Assembly (NCBI RefSeq): GCF_014650895.1
Contig: NZ_BMVV01000035.1
Location: 1 to 56,228 of the forward strand
Length of the DNA stretch: 56,228 nucleotides
Origin: Streptomyces omiyaensis
GTDB taxonomy: Bacteria; Actinomycetota; Actinomycetes; Streptomycetales; Streptomycetaceae
Direction: 5' to 3'
Shown here: positions 33,260 through 41,774 of the stretch, piece by piece
Layout of the letters: each line of letters begins with the position of its first letter
How positions within the stretch are numbered: position 1 is the first letter of the stretch
The notes under the pieces: model-generated
Database searches by the model: none
Seen by the model: only the letters and a program-made list of their open reading frames with translations
Told to the model about the DNA's origin: nothing
Made by a program: the position numbers and the translations under genes

Positions 33260-34498
33260 ATGACTTTCCCTCCTCTTCCGCCCGAGGTGGCGGAACTCGC
33301 GGAGCGCACGCGCCGGTTCATCCGCGAGACCGTCGTCGACGCCGAACCCGCCCCCGGCGGACGTCTCGACCAGGCCACCCGCGACCGGCTCCAGGCCGCC
33401 GCGAAGGAGGCCGGTGTCTTCGCGCCGCTCGTCCCGAAGGAGTACGGCGGGCAGGGACTGCCCATCGAGCACTGGTCGCCGGTCCTCCAGGAGGCCGGAT
33501 ACTCGCCGATCGGCCCCAGCGTGCTCAACTGCATGGCCCCCGACGAGGGCAACATGCACATGCTCCACCTCATCGCCACCGAGGAGCAGAAGAAGCGGTA
33601 CCTCGTGCCTCTGGCGGCCGGCGACGTCCGGTCCTGCTTCGGCATGACCGAGCCCCACCCCGGAGCGGGATCCGACCCGGCCGCGCTGCGGACCACCGCC
33701 GTACGCGCCGCCGGCGGCTGGATCATCGACGGCCACAAGCGGTTCACCAGTGGTGCCGTGGGCGCGGCGTTCTGCATCGTGATGGCACGGACGCCGGCGG
33801 TCGACGGGGCTCCCGAGGGGGCCACCATGTTCCTCGTCGACATGACGAACCCCGGGATCCGGATCGGCGAGGCGATCCACACCGTCGACCGCGCCATCGA
33901 CGGCGGCCACCCGCACCTGTACCTGGAGGACTGCTTCGTCCCCGACGACGCGGTCCTCGGCGAGGTCGGACTCGGCTTCCGGTACGCGCAGGTGCGGCTC
34001 GGGCCCGCGCGGCTCACGCACTGCATGCGGTGGCTGGGACTGGCCCGGCGGGCGCACGACATCGCGCTGGACCGGGCCGCGAAACGGGAGCTGTTCGGCG
34101 GTCCGATCGACTCGCTCGGCCTGGCCCAGCACCTGATCGCCGAGTCCGTCATCGACATCGAGACCTCCGACGCGATCATCACCAAGACCGCCACCCTGCT
34201 GCACGACGACCCGAAGGCGGGCTCGGCGATGTCCTCGGTCGCCAAGGTCCACTGCTCCGAGGCGATCTACCGGGTGATCGACCGCGCCGTCCAGATCTGC
34301 GGCGGCGACGGCGTCTCCGACGGGCTCCCGCTCGCCCAGTACCTCAACGAGGTCCGCCCGTTCCGCATCTACGACGGCTCCAACGAGACCCACCGGTGGG
34401 CCATCGCCCGCCGCGCCTCGGCCGGCCGGCGGGCCGCCGTCCAGGCCGGTGAGCGATACCGGGGCGACGCCGTCGTCGGCCGGGACGGGGGCGCGTGA
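33260..34498 (+). CDS. ACAD10/ACAD11-like acyl-CoA dehydrogenase
   Basis: 412 residues. FAD-binding FGMTEPHPGAGSDP (128-140), then RLGPARLTHCMRWLGLA and AVQICGGDGVS closely follow human ACAD11 as I recall it. The usual catalytic glutamate of the YEG motif is aspartate here (D372 in IYDGSNETHRWAIAR), as in the ADGPDEVH of ACAD10/11. Members with a partner kinase remove a 4-phosphate from phosphorylated hydroxyacyl-CoA, giving an enoyl-CoA for beta-oxidation. Its stop overlaps the kinase start region, so the two are coupled. Confidence 0.88.
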   Translation: MTFPPLPPEVAELAERTRRFIRETVVDAEPAPGGRLDQATRDRLQAAAKEAGVFAPLVPKEYGGQGLPIEHWSPVLQEAGYSPIGPSVLNCMAPDEGNMHMLHLIATEEQKKRYLVPLAAGDVRSCFGMTEPHPGAGSDPAALRTTAVRAAGGWIIDGHKRFTSGAVGAAFCIVMARTPAVDGAPEGATMFLVDMTNPGIRIGEAIHTVDRAIDGGHPHLYLEDCFVPDDAVLGEVGLGFRYAQVRLGPARLTHCMRWLGLARRAHDIALDRAAKRELFGGPIDSLGLAQHLIAESVIDIETSDAIITKTATLLHDDPKAGSAMSSVAKVHCSEAIYRVIDRAVQICGGDGVSDGLPLAQYLNEVRPFRIYDGSNETHRWAIARRASAGRRAAVQAGERYRGDAVVGRDGGA

Positions 34499-35598
34499 TG
34501 CACACCGTCCCCGACGGCGTGGAGGTCGTCGCGAGCCGCGAGCGGGCCCGTCATCTCGACAGCCCCCCGCTCCTGGTCCTCGACGCGGTCGCCGGCTTCC
34601 TCGACGCGCACGGCATCGGCAGCGGTCCGCTCGCCTGGCAGCGCATCGGCGACGGCCAGTCCAACGTCACCTACCTGATCGAACGCGGCCGCGAGTCCGT
34701 CGTCCTGCGCCGCGGCCCGCGCCCGCCGCTGCCGAAGTCGACGCACGACATGGTCCGTGAAGCCCGCGTCCAGAAGATCCTCCACGGGCACGGGGTCCCG
34801 GTGCCGGAGATCCTCGCCGTCTGCGAGGACGAGGCCGTCCTGGGCGTGCCGTTCTACCTCATGTCCCGGCTCGACGGCACGGTCGTCACCGACACCATCC
34901 CGCCCCACCTCTCCCCCGCCGACCAGCGCCGGCTGACCAGCGAAGCGGTCGTCGACACCCTCGTCGCCCTGCACGGCATCGATGTCACCGAAGGGGAACT
35001 CGCCTCCCTGGGCCGCCCCGAGGGGTACCTGCGTCGGCAGGTCGAGCGGTTCCGCGGCCTGTGGGAGGTCAACACCACCCGCGGCCTGCCCGCGGTGGAG
35101 CGCATCGCGGACTGGCTCGCCCAGAACCTGCCGACGAGCCAGTCGGCGTCGGTGGTGCACGGCGACTACCGCATGGGCAACCTGATGTTCGCCCCGCGGG
35201 CCCCGGCCGAGGTCCTCGCGATCCTCGACTGGGAGATGGCCACGCTCGGCGACCCGCTCGCGGACCTGGGGTACCTCACCGCCACCTGGTCCGAGGCCGG
35301 CAGCCCTGCCACCCCGCTCGAACTCACCAAGGTGACCCGTTCACCCGGCTACCTCACCCAGCGCCAACTGACAGAGCGCTACCAGCGCCGCACAGACCTC
35401 GATCTCACCCCGCTCCCCTGGTACCAGGCCCTCGCCCTCTGGAAGGCGGCGATCTTCTGCGAGGCCATCCACACCCGCTGGCTGCGCGGCGAGCGCCCCC
35501 ACGACACCACCTTCGGACCGTCGCTCGAAACAGGCGTCCCCCGGCTCCTGGAGCGGGCCGGGCACTACGCCGGCCTGACCGCGACCAGCCGCCGCTGA
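34498..35598 (+). CDS. APH-type kinase partner of the ACAD (LvaA/ACAD10-11 kinase-domain-like)
   Basis: 366 residues from ATG 34498; a GTG three bases earlier (34495) is equally possible. N-lobe with GDGQSNVTYLI; catalytic loop HGDYRMGN (221-228) and metal-binding D244-W245-E246 in LDWEMATLGDPLADLGY. This wording matches the kinase domains of ACAD10/ACAD11 and LvaA, which phosphorylate the hydroxyl of 4-hydroxyacyl-CoA, rather than antibiotic-resistance kinases. Coupled to the ACAD gene (TGATG). Substrate is inferred. Confidence 0.87.
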   Translation: MHTVPDGVEVVASRERARHLDSPPLLVLDAVAGFLDAHGIGSGPLAWQRIGDGQSNVTYLIERGRESVVLRRGPRPPLPKSTHDMVREARVQKILHGHGVPVPEILAVCEDEAVLGVPFYLMSRLDGTVVTDTIPPHLSPADQRRLTSEAVVDTLVALHGIDVTEGELASLGRPEGYLRRQVERFRGLWEVNTTRGLPAVERIADWLAQNLPTSQSASVVHGDYRMGNLMFAPRAPAEVLAILDWEMATLGDPLADLGYLTATWSEAGSPATPLELTKVTRSPGYLTQRQLTERYQRRTDLDLTPLPWYQALALWKAAIFCEAIHTRWLRGERPHDTTFGPSLETGVPRLLERAGHYAGLTATSRR

Positions 35599-35870
35599 CG
35601 CCCGACGCCGCGGTGCGAGGCGCTTCACCAGTCTCACCGCGGCCGGGCCGTCGTGCTCTGACGTCACGCCGAGGCCGCCGTTCGCCGTGGAGCCGGCGCG
35701 ACCTCCTCCGCGGACGCCGCGCCACCGTCGAACCCCGGCGGTCACAGGCATGGCTTCCGACCGGTACGGAGCACGGCTGCCCGGCTCCCCCGCCCGTCCT
35801 CGACGGCTGCGACCGTCCCCCGCCCCCTCGCACCGAGTCCGTCTTCCCTGTCCTTCCAGAGAGAGGTCCC
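35599..35870. other. intergenic, no gene recognised
   Basis: 272 bases between the kinase stop and the DUF485-like start. No hairpin, palindrome or copy of the conserved element was seen. It may hold a promoter for the symporter pair. Confidence 0.4.
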
Positions 35871-36146
35871 GTGCCCTCCGATTCCTCCCGGCATTCCCCC
35901 CGTGACACACGGATGCTGGTCACCGTCAACGCGCTGCCGCTCGCCGTCGGCGTCCTGCTCTCCTGCTCCACGACTCTCGGAGAGATCTCCGTGTACGGCC
36001 GTCTCACCCTCGCCATCACGTGGGCATTCACCCAGCTGGTCGTCCTCGTCGGCGGGACCTGGTGGTACGAGAACCGGGCCGTGTCCTCCTTCGAACCGGC
36101 CTCGGCGACGACTACCGCCTCCCGTCCGGCCGGGGGCGCGTGGTGA
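35871..36146 (+). CDS. small DUF485-like membrane protein
   Basis: 91 residues from GTG 35871, with AGAGAGG five bases upstream. Two hydrophobic helices (LPLAVGVLLSCSTTLG and TLAITWAFTQLVVLVGGTWW) and the WWYEN end after the second helix suit the YjcH/DUF485 group, small partners of ActP-type monocarboxylate symporters. The stop overlaps the symporter GTG (GTGA). It probably stabilises or regulates the symporter. The low-complexity C-terminus (ASATTTASRPAGG) is unremarkable. Confidence 0.72.
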   Translation: MPSDSSRHSPRDTRMLVTVNALPLAVGVLLSCSTTLGEISVYGRLTLAITWAFTQLVVLVGGTWWYENRAVSSFEPASATTTASRPAGGAW

Positions 36147-37795
36147 CGACGCACCTCCTGAGCGTCGGCGCGCCCGATCTCATCGGCACCGCCGCGAGGG
36201 GCGCGGTCATCAGCGCCTTCCTCGTCTTCATCGGCCTCTGCCTGCTGTGGGTCTTCACGCTCGCCACGCAGGACGACGACCCGGAACGCCTCTACGTCGC
36301 CGGCCGGTCCCTCCCGCCCGTCTTCAACGGCGTCGCGATGGCGGGAGAACAGATCACGGTCGTCATCCTGGTCTCGCTGCCGGGAGCGATCGCCCTCTTC
36401 GGCTACGACGGAGTCTCGACCGCCGTCGACAGCGCCCTCGCACTCGGCGTCTTCCTGCTCCTCGCCCCCAGGATTCGCGCGACCCGCCGCTACACCCTGG
36501 GCGAACTGTTCTCCCTGCGCGCCGAGGGGCCGGGAGTACGGATCGCGGGTGCCGTGGTGACGCTGTGCATCGCCGTGCCCCTGCTCATGGTGCAACTACG
36601 GGCCGGCGGCATCACCACCGCCCTTCTCATCGGCATGCCGAGCGAGCGGGCCCAGGTGGTGTGCACGGTGCTGATGGGATTCCTGGTCACGTGCTTCGCA
36701 GGGGTGGCCGATCTGCGCGGCACCAGTTTCGTGCAGGTCGCCAAAGTGCCCGTGGCCCTGGTGACGCTCGCCGCGGTGACCGTGCTGGCGCTCCGCTTCT
36801 TCGACTGGAGTCCCGGATCCCTGCTGTCGGCCGCCCTGGACAAGAGCGTGTCACCGGGCGGATACCTCAGCCCAGGACTGTGGGAGCACTCCGCCGGAGG
36901 CGGACCGCTCGGCACGCTCAGTGACCACATCGTCGTCATCCTCGGAACCGCGATGATGCCCCACCTGCTCCTGCGCGTCAGTGCCGGCCGGGACGTGCCC
37001 GCCGCCCGGCGCTCACTGAGCGTCGCCGTCGGGCTGACCGGCCTCTTCTACCTGCTGCTGATCACGACCGGCTTCGCCGCGGCCGCGGTGGTGGGCAGCG
37101 GCCGGATCGGGGCGGTCGACGCGAAGGGGCAGGGAGCCCCCATCCTCCTGGCGTCGGAGGTCCTCCCCCACCACTCCACCGGCCGGGTCGTGCTCATCAC
37201 CCTCGTGGCCTGTGTCGCCTTCCTCGCCGTGCTCACGGCCGTGGCGAGCGTGACCTTCGCCGCCGCCGTCTCCGTGACCCGCGACCTGCCCGGACGGAAG
37301 GGCCGTGCCCGGATCGGGATCGGAGAGCCGGCGGTCCTGCGGCTGGCCGTCGTCGCGCTCTGCGTCGCGAGCCTTCTCCTCACCACCGCCGTACACCGCT
37401 ATCCCATCGAGTTCCTCCTCGCCTTCTCGCTGGGCCTCGCGGCCACATGTGTGTTCCCCGCGGTCGTCTACTCCTTCTTCTGGACCGGCTTCAACCGCCG
37501 CGGACTGCTGTGGCTCGTCTACGGAGGGCTGTCCCTGTGCACCCTCCTGACCCTCGCCTCCCCCGCTGTGTCCGGGACGAGATACGCGCTGCTGCCGGAG
37601 CAGGACTTCAACCTGTTCCCGCTCCACACCCCCGGCCTGATCTCCGTACCGGCGGCCTTCCTCCTCGGATGGCTCGGCAGCACGCGCCCCTGGGAGCGGA
37701 CCACACACCGCCGGCACACGGCGCCGGGTCCCGCTTCCGCCCGTAGCGCCCCCGCAGCTCGCGTCGACTCCGGCAAGGACGCCGTGAGCGGATAG
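36143..37795 (+). CDS. sodium:solute symporter (ActP-like monocarboxylate transporter)
   Basis: 550 residues from GTG 36143, about 13 hydrophobic helices. DDPERLYVAGRSLPPVFNGVA is the N-terminal SSS-family motif (AGR...P..NG.A), and TMMPHLLLRVSAGRDVPAARRS matches ActP. It should import a short carboxylate with sodium. P. putida lva operon has a symporter of this type too. Overlaps the small membrane protein gene, as with yjcH-actP. It may bring in the acid form of the pathway substrate, parallel to amine uptake by the APC permease. Confidence 0.88.
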   Translation: MTTHLLSVGAPDLIGTAARGAVISAFLVFIGLCLLWVFTLATQDDDPERLYVAGRSLPPVFNGVAMAGEQITVVILVSLPGAIALFGYDGVSTAVDSALALGVFLLLAPRIRATRRYTLGELFSLRAEGPGVRIAGAVVTLCIAVPLLMVQLRAGGITTALLIGMPSERAQVVCTVLMGFLVTCFAGVADLRGTSFVQVAKVPVALVTLAAVTVLALRFFDWSPGSLLSAALDKSVSPGGYLSPGLWEHSAGGGPLGTLSDHIVVILGTAMMPHLLLRVSAGRDVPAARRSLSVAVGLTGLFYLLLITTGFAAAAVVGSGRIGAVDAKGQGAPILLASEVLPHHSTGRVVLITLVACVAFLAVLTAVASVTFAAAVSVTRDLPGRKGRARIGIGEPAVLRLAVVALCVASLLLTTAVHRYPIEFLLAFSLGLAATCVFPAVVYSFFWTGFNRRGLLWLVYGGLSLCTLLTLASPAVSGTRYALLPEQDFNLFPLHTPGLISVPAAFLLGWLGSTRPWERTTHRRHTAPGPASARSAPAARVDSGKDAVSG

Positions 37796-37817
37796 CTCCG
37801 CCGTGCCCGCGACCGGA

Positions 37818-37927
37818 CGGTGCATCGTGCACCGGGCAGGGGCGAAGCAGGTGCCCGCTGTCGTTCTCGCCTGCGGTACCGGCTGGCGACAGTGAGACGA
37901 CCACCACAGGAACAACGCGGAAACGCC
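37818..37927 (+). promoter_or_regulatory. conserved ~80-bp intergenic element, copy C
   Basis: Core 37818-37898: CGGTGCATCGTGCACCG, GGTGCCCGCTGTCGTTCTC, GCGACAGTGAG. Palindrome at 37820-37832. The match with copy B continues through CCACAGGAACA and CGGAAACGCC to 37927. In copy B the next bases are the ATG; here they are TGA, and the dioxygenase ATG lies 55 bases further on. This suggests the promoter plus 5' leader was copied as a unit. Confidence 0.8.
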
Positions 37928-37981
37928 TGACCACCGAGCCCGCCTGATCAACCGCGCTTCGGATCGAGGAAGAGGACACGC

Positions 37982-38848
37982 ATGACGACCCAGAAGAAGA
38001 CCCAGGCGCTGACGTCCGTGGCGAACGACACGCCTGCAAAGGAGATCCTCGAGATCGTGACGCGTGACGGCGGCGTCATGATCGAGGGCTTCCTGACGCA
38101 GGAGCAGATCGTCCGCTTCAACGCCGAGATCGAGCAGCCGCTGCGGGCGCTCGCCCCGGGGTCCCTCCACGAGGACGAGATCGTGGCCGCGTTCCACGGC
38201 AGCAACACCAAGCGCCTCACGAACCTGGTGACGCACAGCGCCACGTTCCGCAGCGAGGTCGTCGACCATCCCCTGGTCCACGAGATCAGCGACCTGGTCT
38301 TCCTCCAGGAGTCGGGCACGTACTGGATGACCACCGCCCAGGTGATCGAGATCGGCCCCGGCAACAAGGCGCAGATGCTCCACCGTGACCTGGAGAACTG
38401 GTTCCCGTTCATCGGCATGGGGCCCGGCGGGCCGGAAGTCACCATCAACTTCCTGGTCGCCCTGACCGACTTCACGGAGGAGAACGGCGCCACCCGCGTC
38501 ATCCCCGGAAGCAACCACTGGAGCGACTTCGAGGACCGCGGGACGCCCGAGCAGACGATCCCCGCCGTCATGAACGCCGGGGACGTCCTTCTCTTCAGCG
38601 GCAAGACCGCGCACGGCGGTGGGGCGAACCGGACCGGCCACGAGTACCGGCGTGGCCTCGCCTTCGCGTTCAACGCGGGCTTCCTCACCGGTGAGGAGGC
38701 GTACCCCTTCCTGGTCGACAGGGAGCTCGCCAAGACGCTCTCGCCGCGCGTCCAGCGCATGCTCGGCTTCCGCTCCCAGTACCCCACGGGCTCTCCCGGC
38801 CTGTGGCAGGTCGACTACGCCGACCTGGGCGACCACCTCGGCCTCTGA
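37982..38848 (+). CDS. phytanoyl-CoA dioxygenase (PhyH) family oxygenase
   Basis: 288 residues, Fe(II)/2-oxoglutarate-type jelly roll. Iron ligands H134 and D136 (MLHRDLENW) and H211 (AHGGGAN), with a distal arginine in EYRRGLAF likely for 2-oxoglutarate. Such enzymes hydroxylate small molecules or acyl chains. It has its own copy of the conserved element, so it is probably part of the same regulon as the BVMO operon although 15 kb from its start. RBS GAGGAAGAGG before the ATG. Substrate unknown. Confidence 0.87.
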   Translation: MTTQKKTQALTSVANDTPAKEILEIVTRDGGVMIEGFLTQEQIVRFNAEIEQPLRALAPGSLHEDEIVAAFHGSNTKRLTNLVTHSATFRSEVVDHPLVHEISDLVFLQESGTYWMTTAQVIEIGPGNKAQMLHRDLENWFPFIGMGPGGPEVTINFLVALTDFTEENGATRVIPGSNHWSDFEDRGTPEQTIPAVMNAGDVLLFSGKTAHGGGANRTGHEYRRGLAFAFNAGFLTGEEAYPFLVDRELAKTLSPRVQRMLGFRSQYPTGSPGLWQVDYADLGDHLGL

Positions 38849-38896
38849 GAGCCGGGTCGATCAGAGGCCGCCACAGCCGTCCGAGGAGCGCACGCC

Positions 38897-41080
38897 ATGG
38901 CTTTCCCGTACATTCGCACTATGGGAACCGAGGTCGATGCGTTCCTTGGTCAGCTGGCCCGCCGCCTCAGACCGCAGGTGAAGAAGCTGGCCGGCCTGCT
39001 GCTCCAACGCCTGAACGGCGAGCTCCCCGAGCTGTGGGAGAACGCAGACATCGAGGCCTTGACCCTGGAGGAGACGGCCCAGCACGTCACCGCCCTGCTG
39101 GACCTCCTGGAGGCCCGCCCCGGCGCGAGCGCGCCGGAAGCTCCTCCGGCCGCCTTGGACATCGCCCGCCTCTACGCCCGGCGGGGGATCCCGGTGAGCC
39201 GGCTCCTCCGTGCCTACCGGCTCGACCACCTCAGCCTGCTCGAACAGCTGCAGGCCGAAGCTCCCCGCCTCACCGACGACTGGCACATGATCAACCAGGC
39301 CACGATGAGGCTGGTCGCGATCGGTTTCGACTACGTGGACCGTTCCTCGGAACAGGTCGTCGCCGCCTACCAGGAGGAACGCGACCGTCTGCTGCAGCGT
39401 CGGCTCGCCCTCACCGACAGGGCGAGCAAGCGGATCGGAACCACGCTCGACATCTCCCGCACCGCGGAGGAGCTGACGGAGGTCTGCACCGAGGACTTCG
39501 CCGACCTCGTCACCGTCGACCTCTTCGACTCCGCACTCGACGAGACCGGCACCGGTCCGCCGGAGGCCCTGACGCAGCGCCGCGTCGCCCAGCGCTCCGT
39601 CCTCGACGGCTGTCCGGAGTCCCCGCTCCGCGTCGGTGGGACCCACACCTACCCCGACGACTCGGAACCGGTTCGCGCGCTGACCACCGGACGGTCCGTC
39701 CTGCACCACATCACGGGCACCGAGATGCCCACGTGGGTGGCGCCGTCGGAGTCCCACGGCCGGGTGCTGCGCGGCCTCGGGCTTCACTCCGTGCTCCTCG
39801 TGCCTCTGCACGCCCGCGGGGAGATCCTCGGCCTGGTGCAGTTCGTACGCCATCGCACCTCGGCCCCCTTCGACGACGACGACCTCCTGCTGGCGCAGGA
39901 GATCGCCTCCAGGGCGGCGGTGTCCATCGACAACGCCCGCCGGTACACCCACGAGCGTTCCACCGCGCTCGCCCTCCAGCGGGCCCTGCTGCCGCGGAAC
40001 ACGGTGGAACACGCGGCCGTCGAAACCGCCTCGCGTTACCTGCCCGCCGGGTCCCGCGCCGGCGTGGGCGGCGACTGGTACGACGTCATTCCCCTGTCGG
40101 GGGCCCGCGTCGCGCTGGTCGTCGGCGACGTGGTCGGTCACGGTCTGCACGCCGCCGCCACCATGGGCCGGCTCCGCACGGCCGTCCGCGCCTTCGCCGA
40201 CATCGACCTCATGCCCGACGAACTCCTCACCCATCTGGACGACGTGGTCATCCGCATGCAGCGCGAGGAGTCGGCGGACGAGGGCGAGACCAGTGCCACC
40301 TGCCTGTACGCGGTCTACGACCCCGTCTCGCGCAGGTGCTCGCTGGCCAGTGCCGGCCATGTCCCGCCGACCGTGGTGACCCCCTCGAAGATCAGCGGGG
40401 CCTTGCCGGAGGTACCGATCGGACCGCCTCTCGGCCTGGGTGGACTCCCCTTCGAAACCGCGGAGTTCGAGCTGCCGGAGGACAGCCTGCTGGTCCTGCA
40501 CACCGACGGGCTGATCGCCGGCCGCGCGCGTGACGTGGACCGAGGACTCGCCACACTGCACGACGTCCTCACCTCGGCGCCGGACTCGCTGGAGGAGATC
40601 TGCGACCGACTCCTGGACGCAGTGCTGCCCGGCCGCCCCGCCGACGACGTCGCCCTGCTCGTCGCCCGGACCCATGCCCTCGACCCGGACCACGTGGCCA
40701 CGATGGACCTCCCGTCCGATCCGGCGGCCGTGTCCGGGGCCCGACGCTTCGCCTCCGACGTCCTGACGGCCTGGGGGGTGGAGGAGCTTTCCTTCACCAC
40801 GGAGCTGGTCGTCAGCGAACTGGTCACGAACGCGATCCGCTACGGCAAGAGCCCCGTCCAGCTGCGGCTGATCCTCCAGTCGACGCTCACCTGCGAGGTC
40901 TCCGACGCCAGCAGCACCGCCCCGCATCTGCGCCGCGCCCGGATCTTCGACGAAGGCGGCCGCGGCCTGCTCCTCGTGGCCCAGTGCGCGGACCGCTGGG
41001 GGACGCGACACGGTCGCGAGGGAAAGGTCATCTGGGCCGAGCAGGCCCTTCCGTGGACAACGCGTCGACCGCCGAAGTGA
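38897..41080 (+). CDS. PP2C (SpoIIE-type) phosphatase with RsbRD, GAF and HATPase domains
   Basis: 727 residues. The N-terminal ~1-150 is a helical RsbRD/PucR-like sensor (ARRGIPVSRLLRAYRLDHL). A GAF domain follows (~190-350, with LLVPLHARGEILGLVQFV). The PP2C domain (~370-580) has GGDWYDVI, VGDVVGHGLHAAATMGRLR and VLHTDGLI. The C-terminal RsbW-like kinase (~605-715) has ELVVSELVTNAIRYG and DEGGRGLLLVAQ. Such proteins control anti-sigma and anti-anti-sigma pairs in stress responses; signal unknown. GGAG precedes ATG 38897. The second paralogue at 47.9-50.3 kb is broken. Confidence 0.9.
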   Translation: MAFPYIRTMGTEVDAFLGQLARRLRPQVKKLAGLLLQRLNGELPELWENADIEALTLEETAQHVTALLDLLEARPGASAPEAPPAALDIARLYARRGIPVSRLLRAYRLDHLSLLEQLQAEAPRLTDDWHMINQATMRLVAIGFDYVDRSSEQVVAAYQEERDRLLQRRLALTDRASKRIGTTLDISRTAEELTEVCTEDFADLVTVDLFDSALDETGTGPPEALTQRRVAQRSVLDGCPESPLRVGGTHTYPDDSEPVRALTTGRSVLHHITGTEMPTWVAPSESHGRVLRGLGLHSVLLVPLHARGEILGLVQFVRHRTSAPFDDDDLLLAQEIASRAAVSIDNARRYTHERSTALALQRALLPRNTVEHAAVETASRYLPAGSRAGVGGDWYDVIPLSGARVALVVGDVVGHGLHAAATMGRLRTAVRAFADIDLMPDELLTHLDDVVIRMQREESADEGETSATCLYAVYDPVSRRCSLASAGHVPPTVVTPSKISGALPEVPIGPPLGLGGLPFETAEFELPEDSLLVLHTDGLIAGRARDVDRGLATLHDVLTSAPDSLEEICDRLLDAVLPGRPADDVALLVARTHALDPDHVATMDLPSDPAAVSGARRFASDVLTAWGVEELSFTTELVVSELVTNAIRYGKSPVQLRLILQSTLTCEVSDASSTAPHLRRARIFDEGGRGLLLVAQCADRWGTRHGREGKVIWAEQALPWTTRRPPK

Positions 41081-41103
41081 CGTGACGCCTGGTCCGGGCC
41101 GAC

Positions 41104-41136
41104 TTGATCGATCGACTAAGTCGATATAGTGGACGT
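41104..41136 (+). promoter_or_regulatory. TetR promoter with operator in its spacer; probably leaderless
   Basis: TTGATC (41104-41109) and TATAGT (41125-41130) are 15 bases apart. The spacer contains the perfect palindrome TCGACT-A-AGTCGA (41112-41124). The -10 ends 6 bases before the ATG, so transcription probably begins at the start codon. No Shine-Dalgarno is present. The palindrome in the spacer fits autorepression. Confidence 0.65.
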
Positions 41137-41763
41137 ATGGCTCATGTTTCCGCGGCGGAGCGCCGCCCTCAGTTGATCAAGGCGGCCATCGACCTCATGA
41201 CCCGGGAGGGCGTCGCCGCGGGGAGCACCCGCGCCATCGCCGCGGAGCTCGGTGTCGCGCAGGCCACCGTCCACTACACCTTCGGTACGAAGGAGGACCT
41301 GTACCGAGCCGTCATGGACCAGATCACCGACGAGCTGGTCGCGCAGGTGCGGCGGGCGGCGCCGGAGGACGCGGGCTTCGAGGAGACCTTCAGCGCCCTG
41401 GCGGGGGCCCTGTGGGGCACCGTGCGCGAGCCGACGTCGCACCACCAGCTGCTCAGCGAGCTGACCATGTTCGCCCTGCGCGTACCCGGCCTCGACGAGG
41501 CCCGGCAGAGCCACTACCGGCGGGTCATAGAGGTGACCGCCCAGGTGATCGCGGAGACGGCCGGGAGGACGGGTCAGGAACTGGCCGAGTCCCCGGAGAC
41601 GGTGGCCCGGTTCTTCCTCTCCGGCTTCGACGGACTCACCATGCAGGTCCTCCAGTGCCTGCCGGACGAGGCCACCGAGCGGACGGGGCTGAGGGCGCTC
41701 GTGGGCGCGACCGTGGCGCTGGCCAAGGGGGCCCTCGACCTGCCTGACGTACCGATGGCCTGA
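41137..41763 (+). CDS. TetR-family transcriptional repressor
   Basis: 208 residues. N-terminal helix-turn-helix (about 10-55): RRPQLIKAAIDLMTREGVAA, then ELGVAQATVHYTFGTKEDLYRAV. The rest is a helical ligand-binding domain. A strong bidirectional terminator separates it from the convergent CYP102 gene. Bacillus CYP102 enzymes are also controlled by a neighbouring TetR protein (BM3R1 type), so it probably represses the CYP102 gene and itself in response to a fatty-acid-like ligand. ATG 41137 is likely leaderless; an upstream in-frame start lies in the promoter. Confidence 0.88.
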   Translation: MAHVSAAERRPQLIKAAIDLMTREGVAAGSTRAIAAELGVAQATVHYTFGTKEDLYRAVMDQITDELVAQVRRAAPEDAGFEETFSALAGALWGTVREPTSHHQLLSELTMFALRVPGLDEARQSHYRRVIEVTAQVIAETAGRTGQELAESPETVARFFLSGFDGLTMQVLQCLPDEATERTGLRALVGATVALAKGALDLPDVPMA

Positions 41764-41774
41764 CACGACGCGAG

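Noticed and set aside
34498..35598. APH-fold protein as an antibiotic-resistance kinase
   Set aside because: The catalytic-loop wording and its coupling to an ACAD10/11-like gene fit acyl-CoA hydroxyl kinases; no antibiotic genes are nearby.
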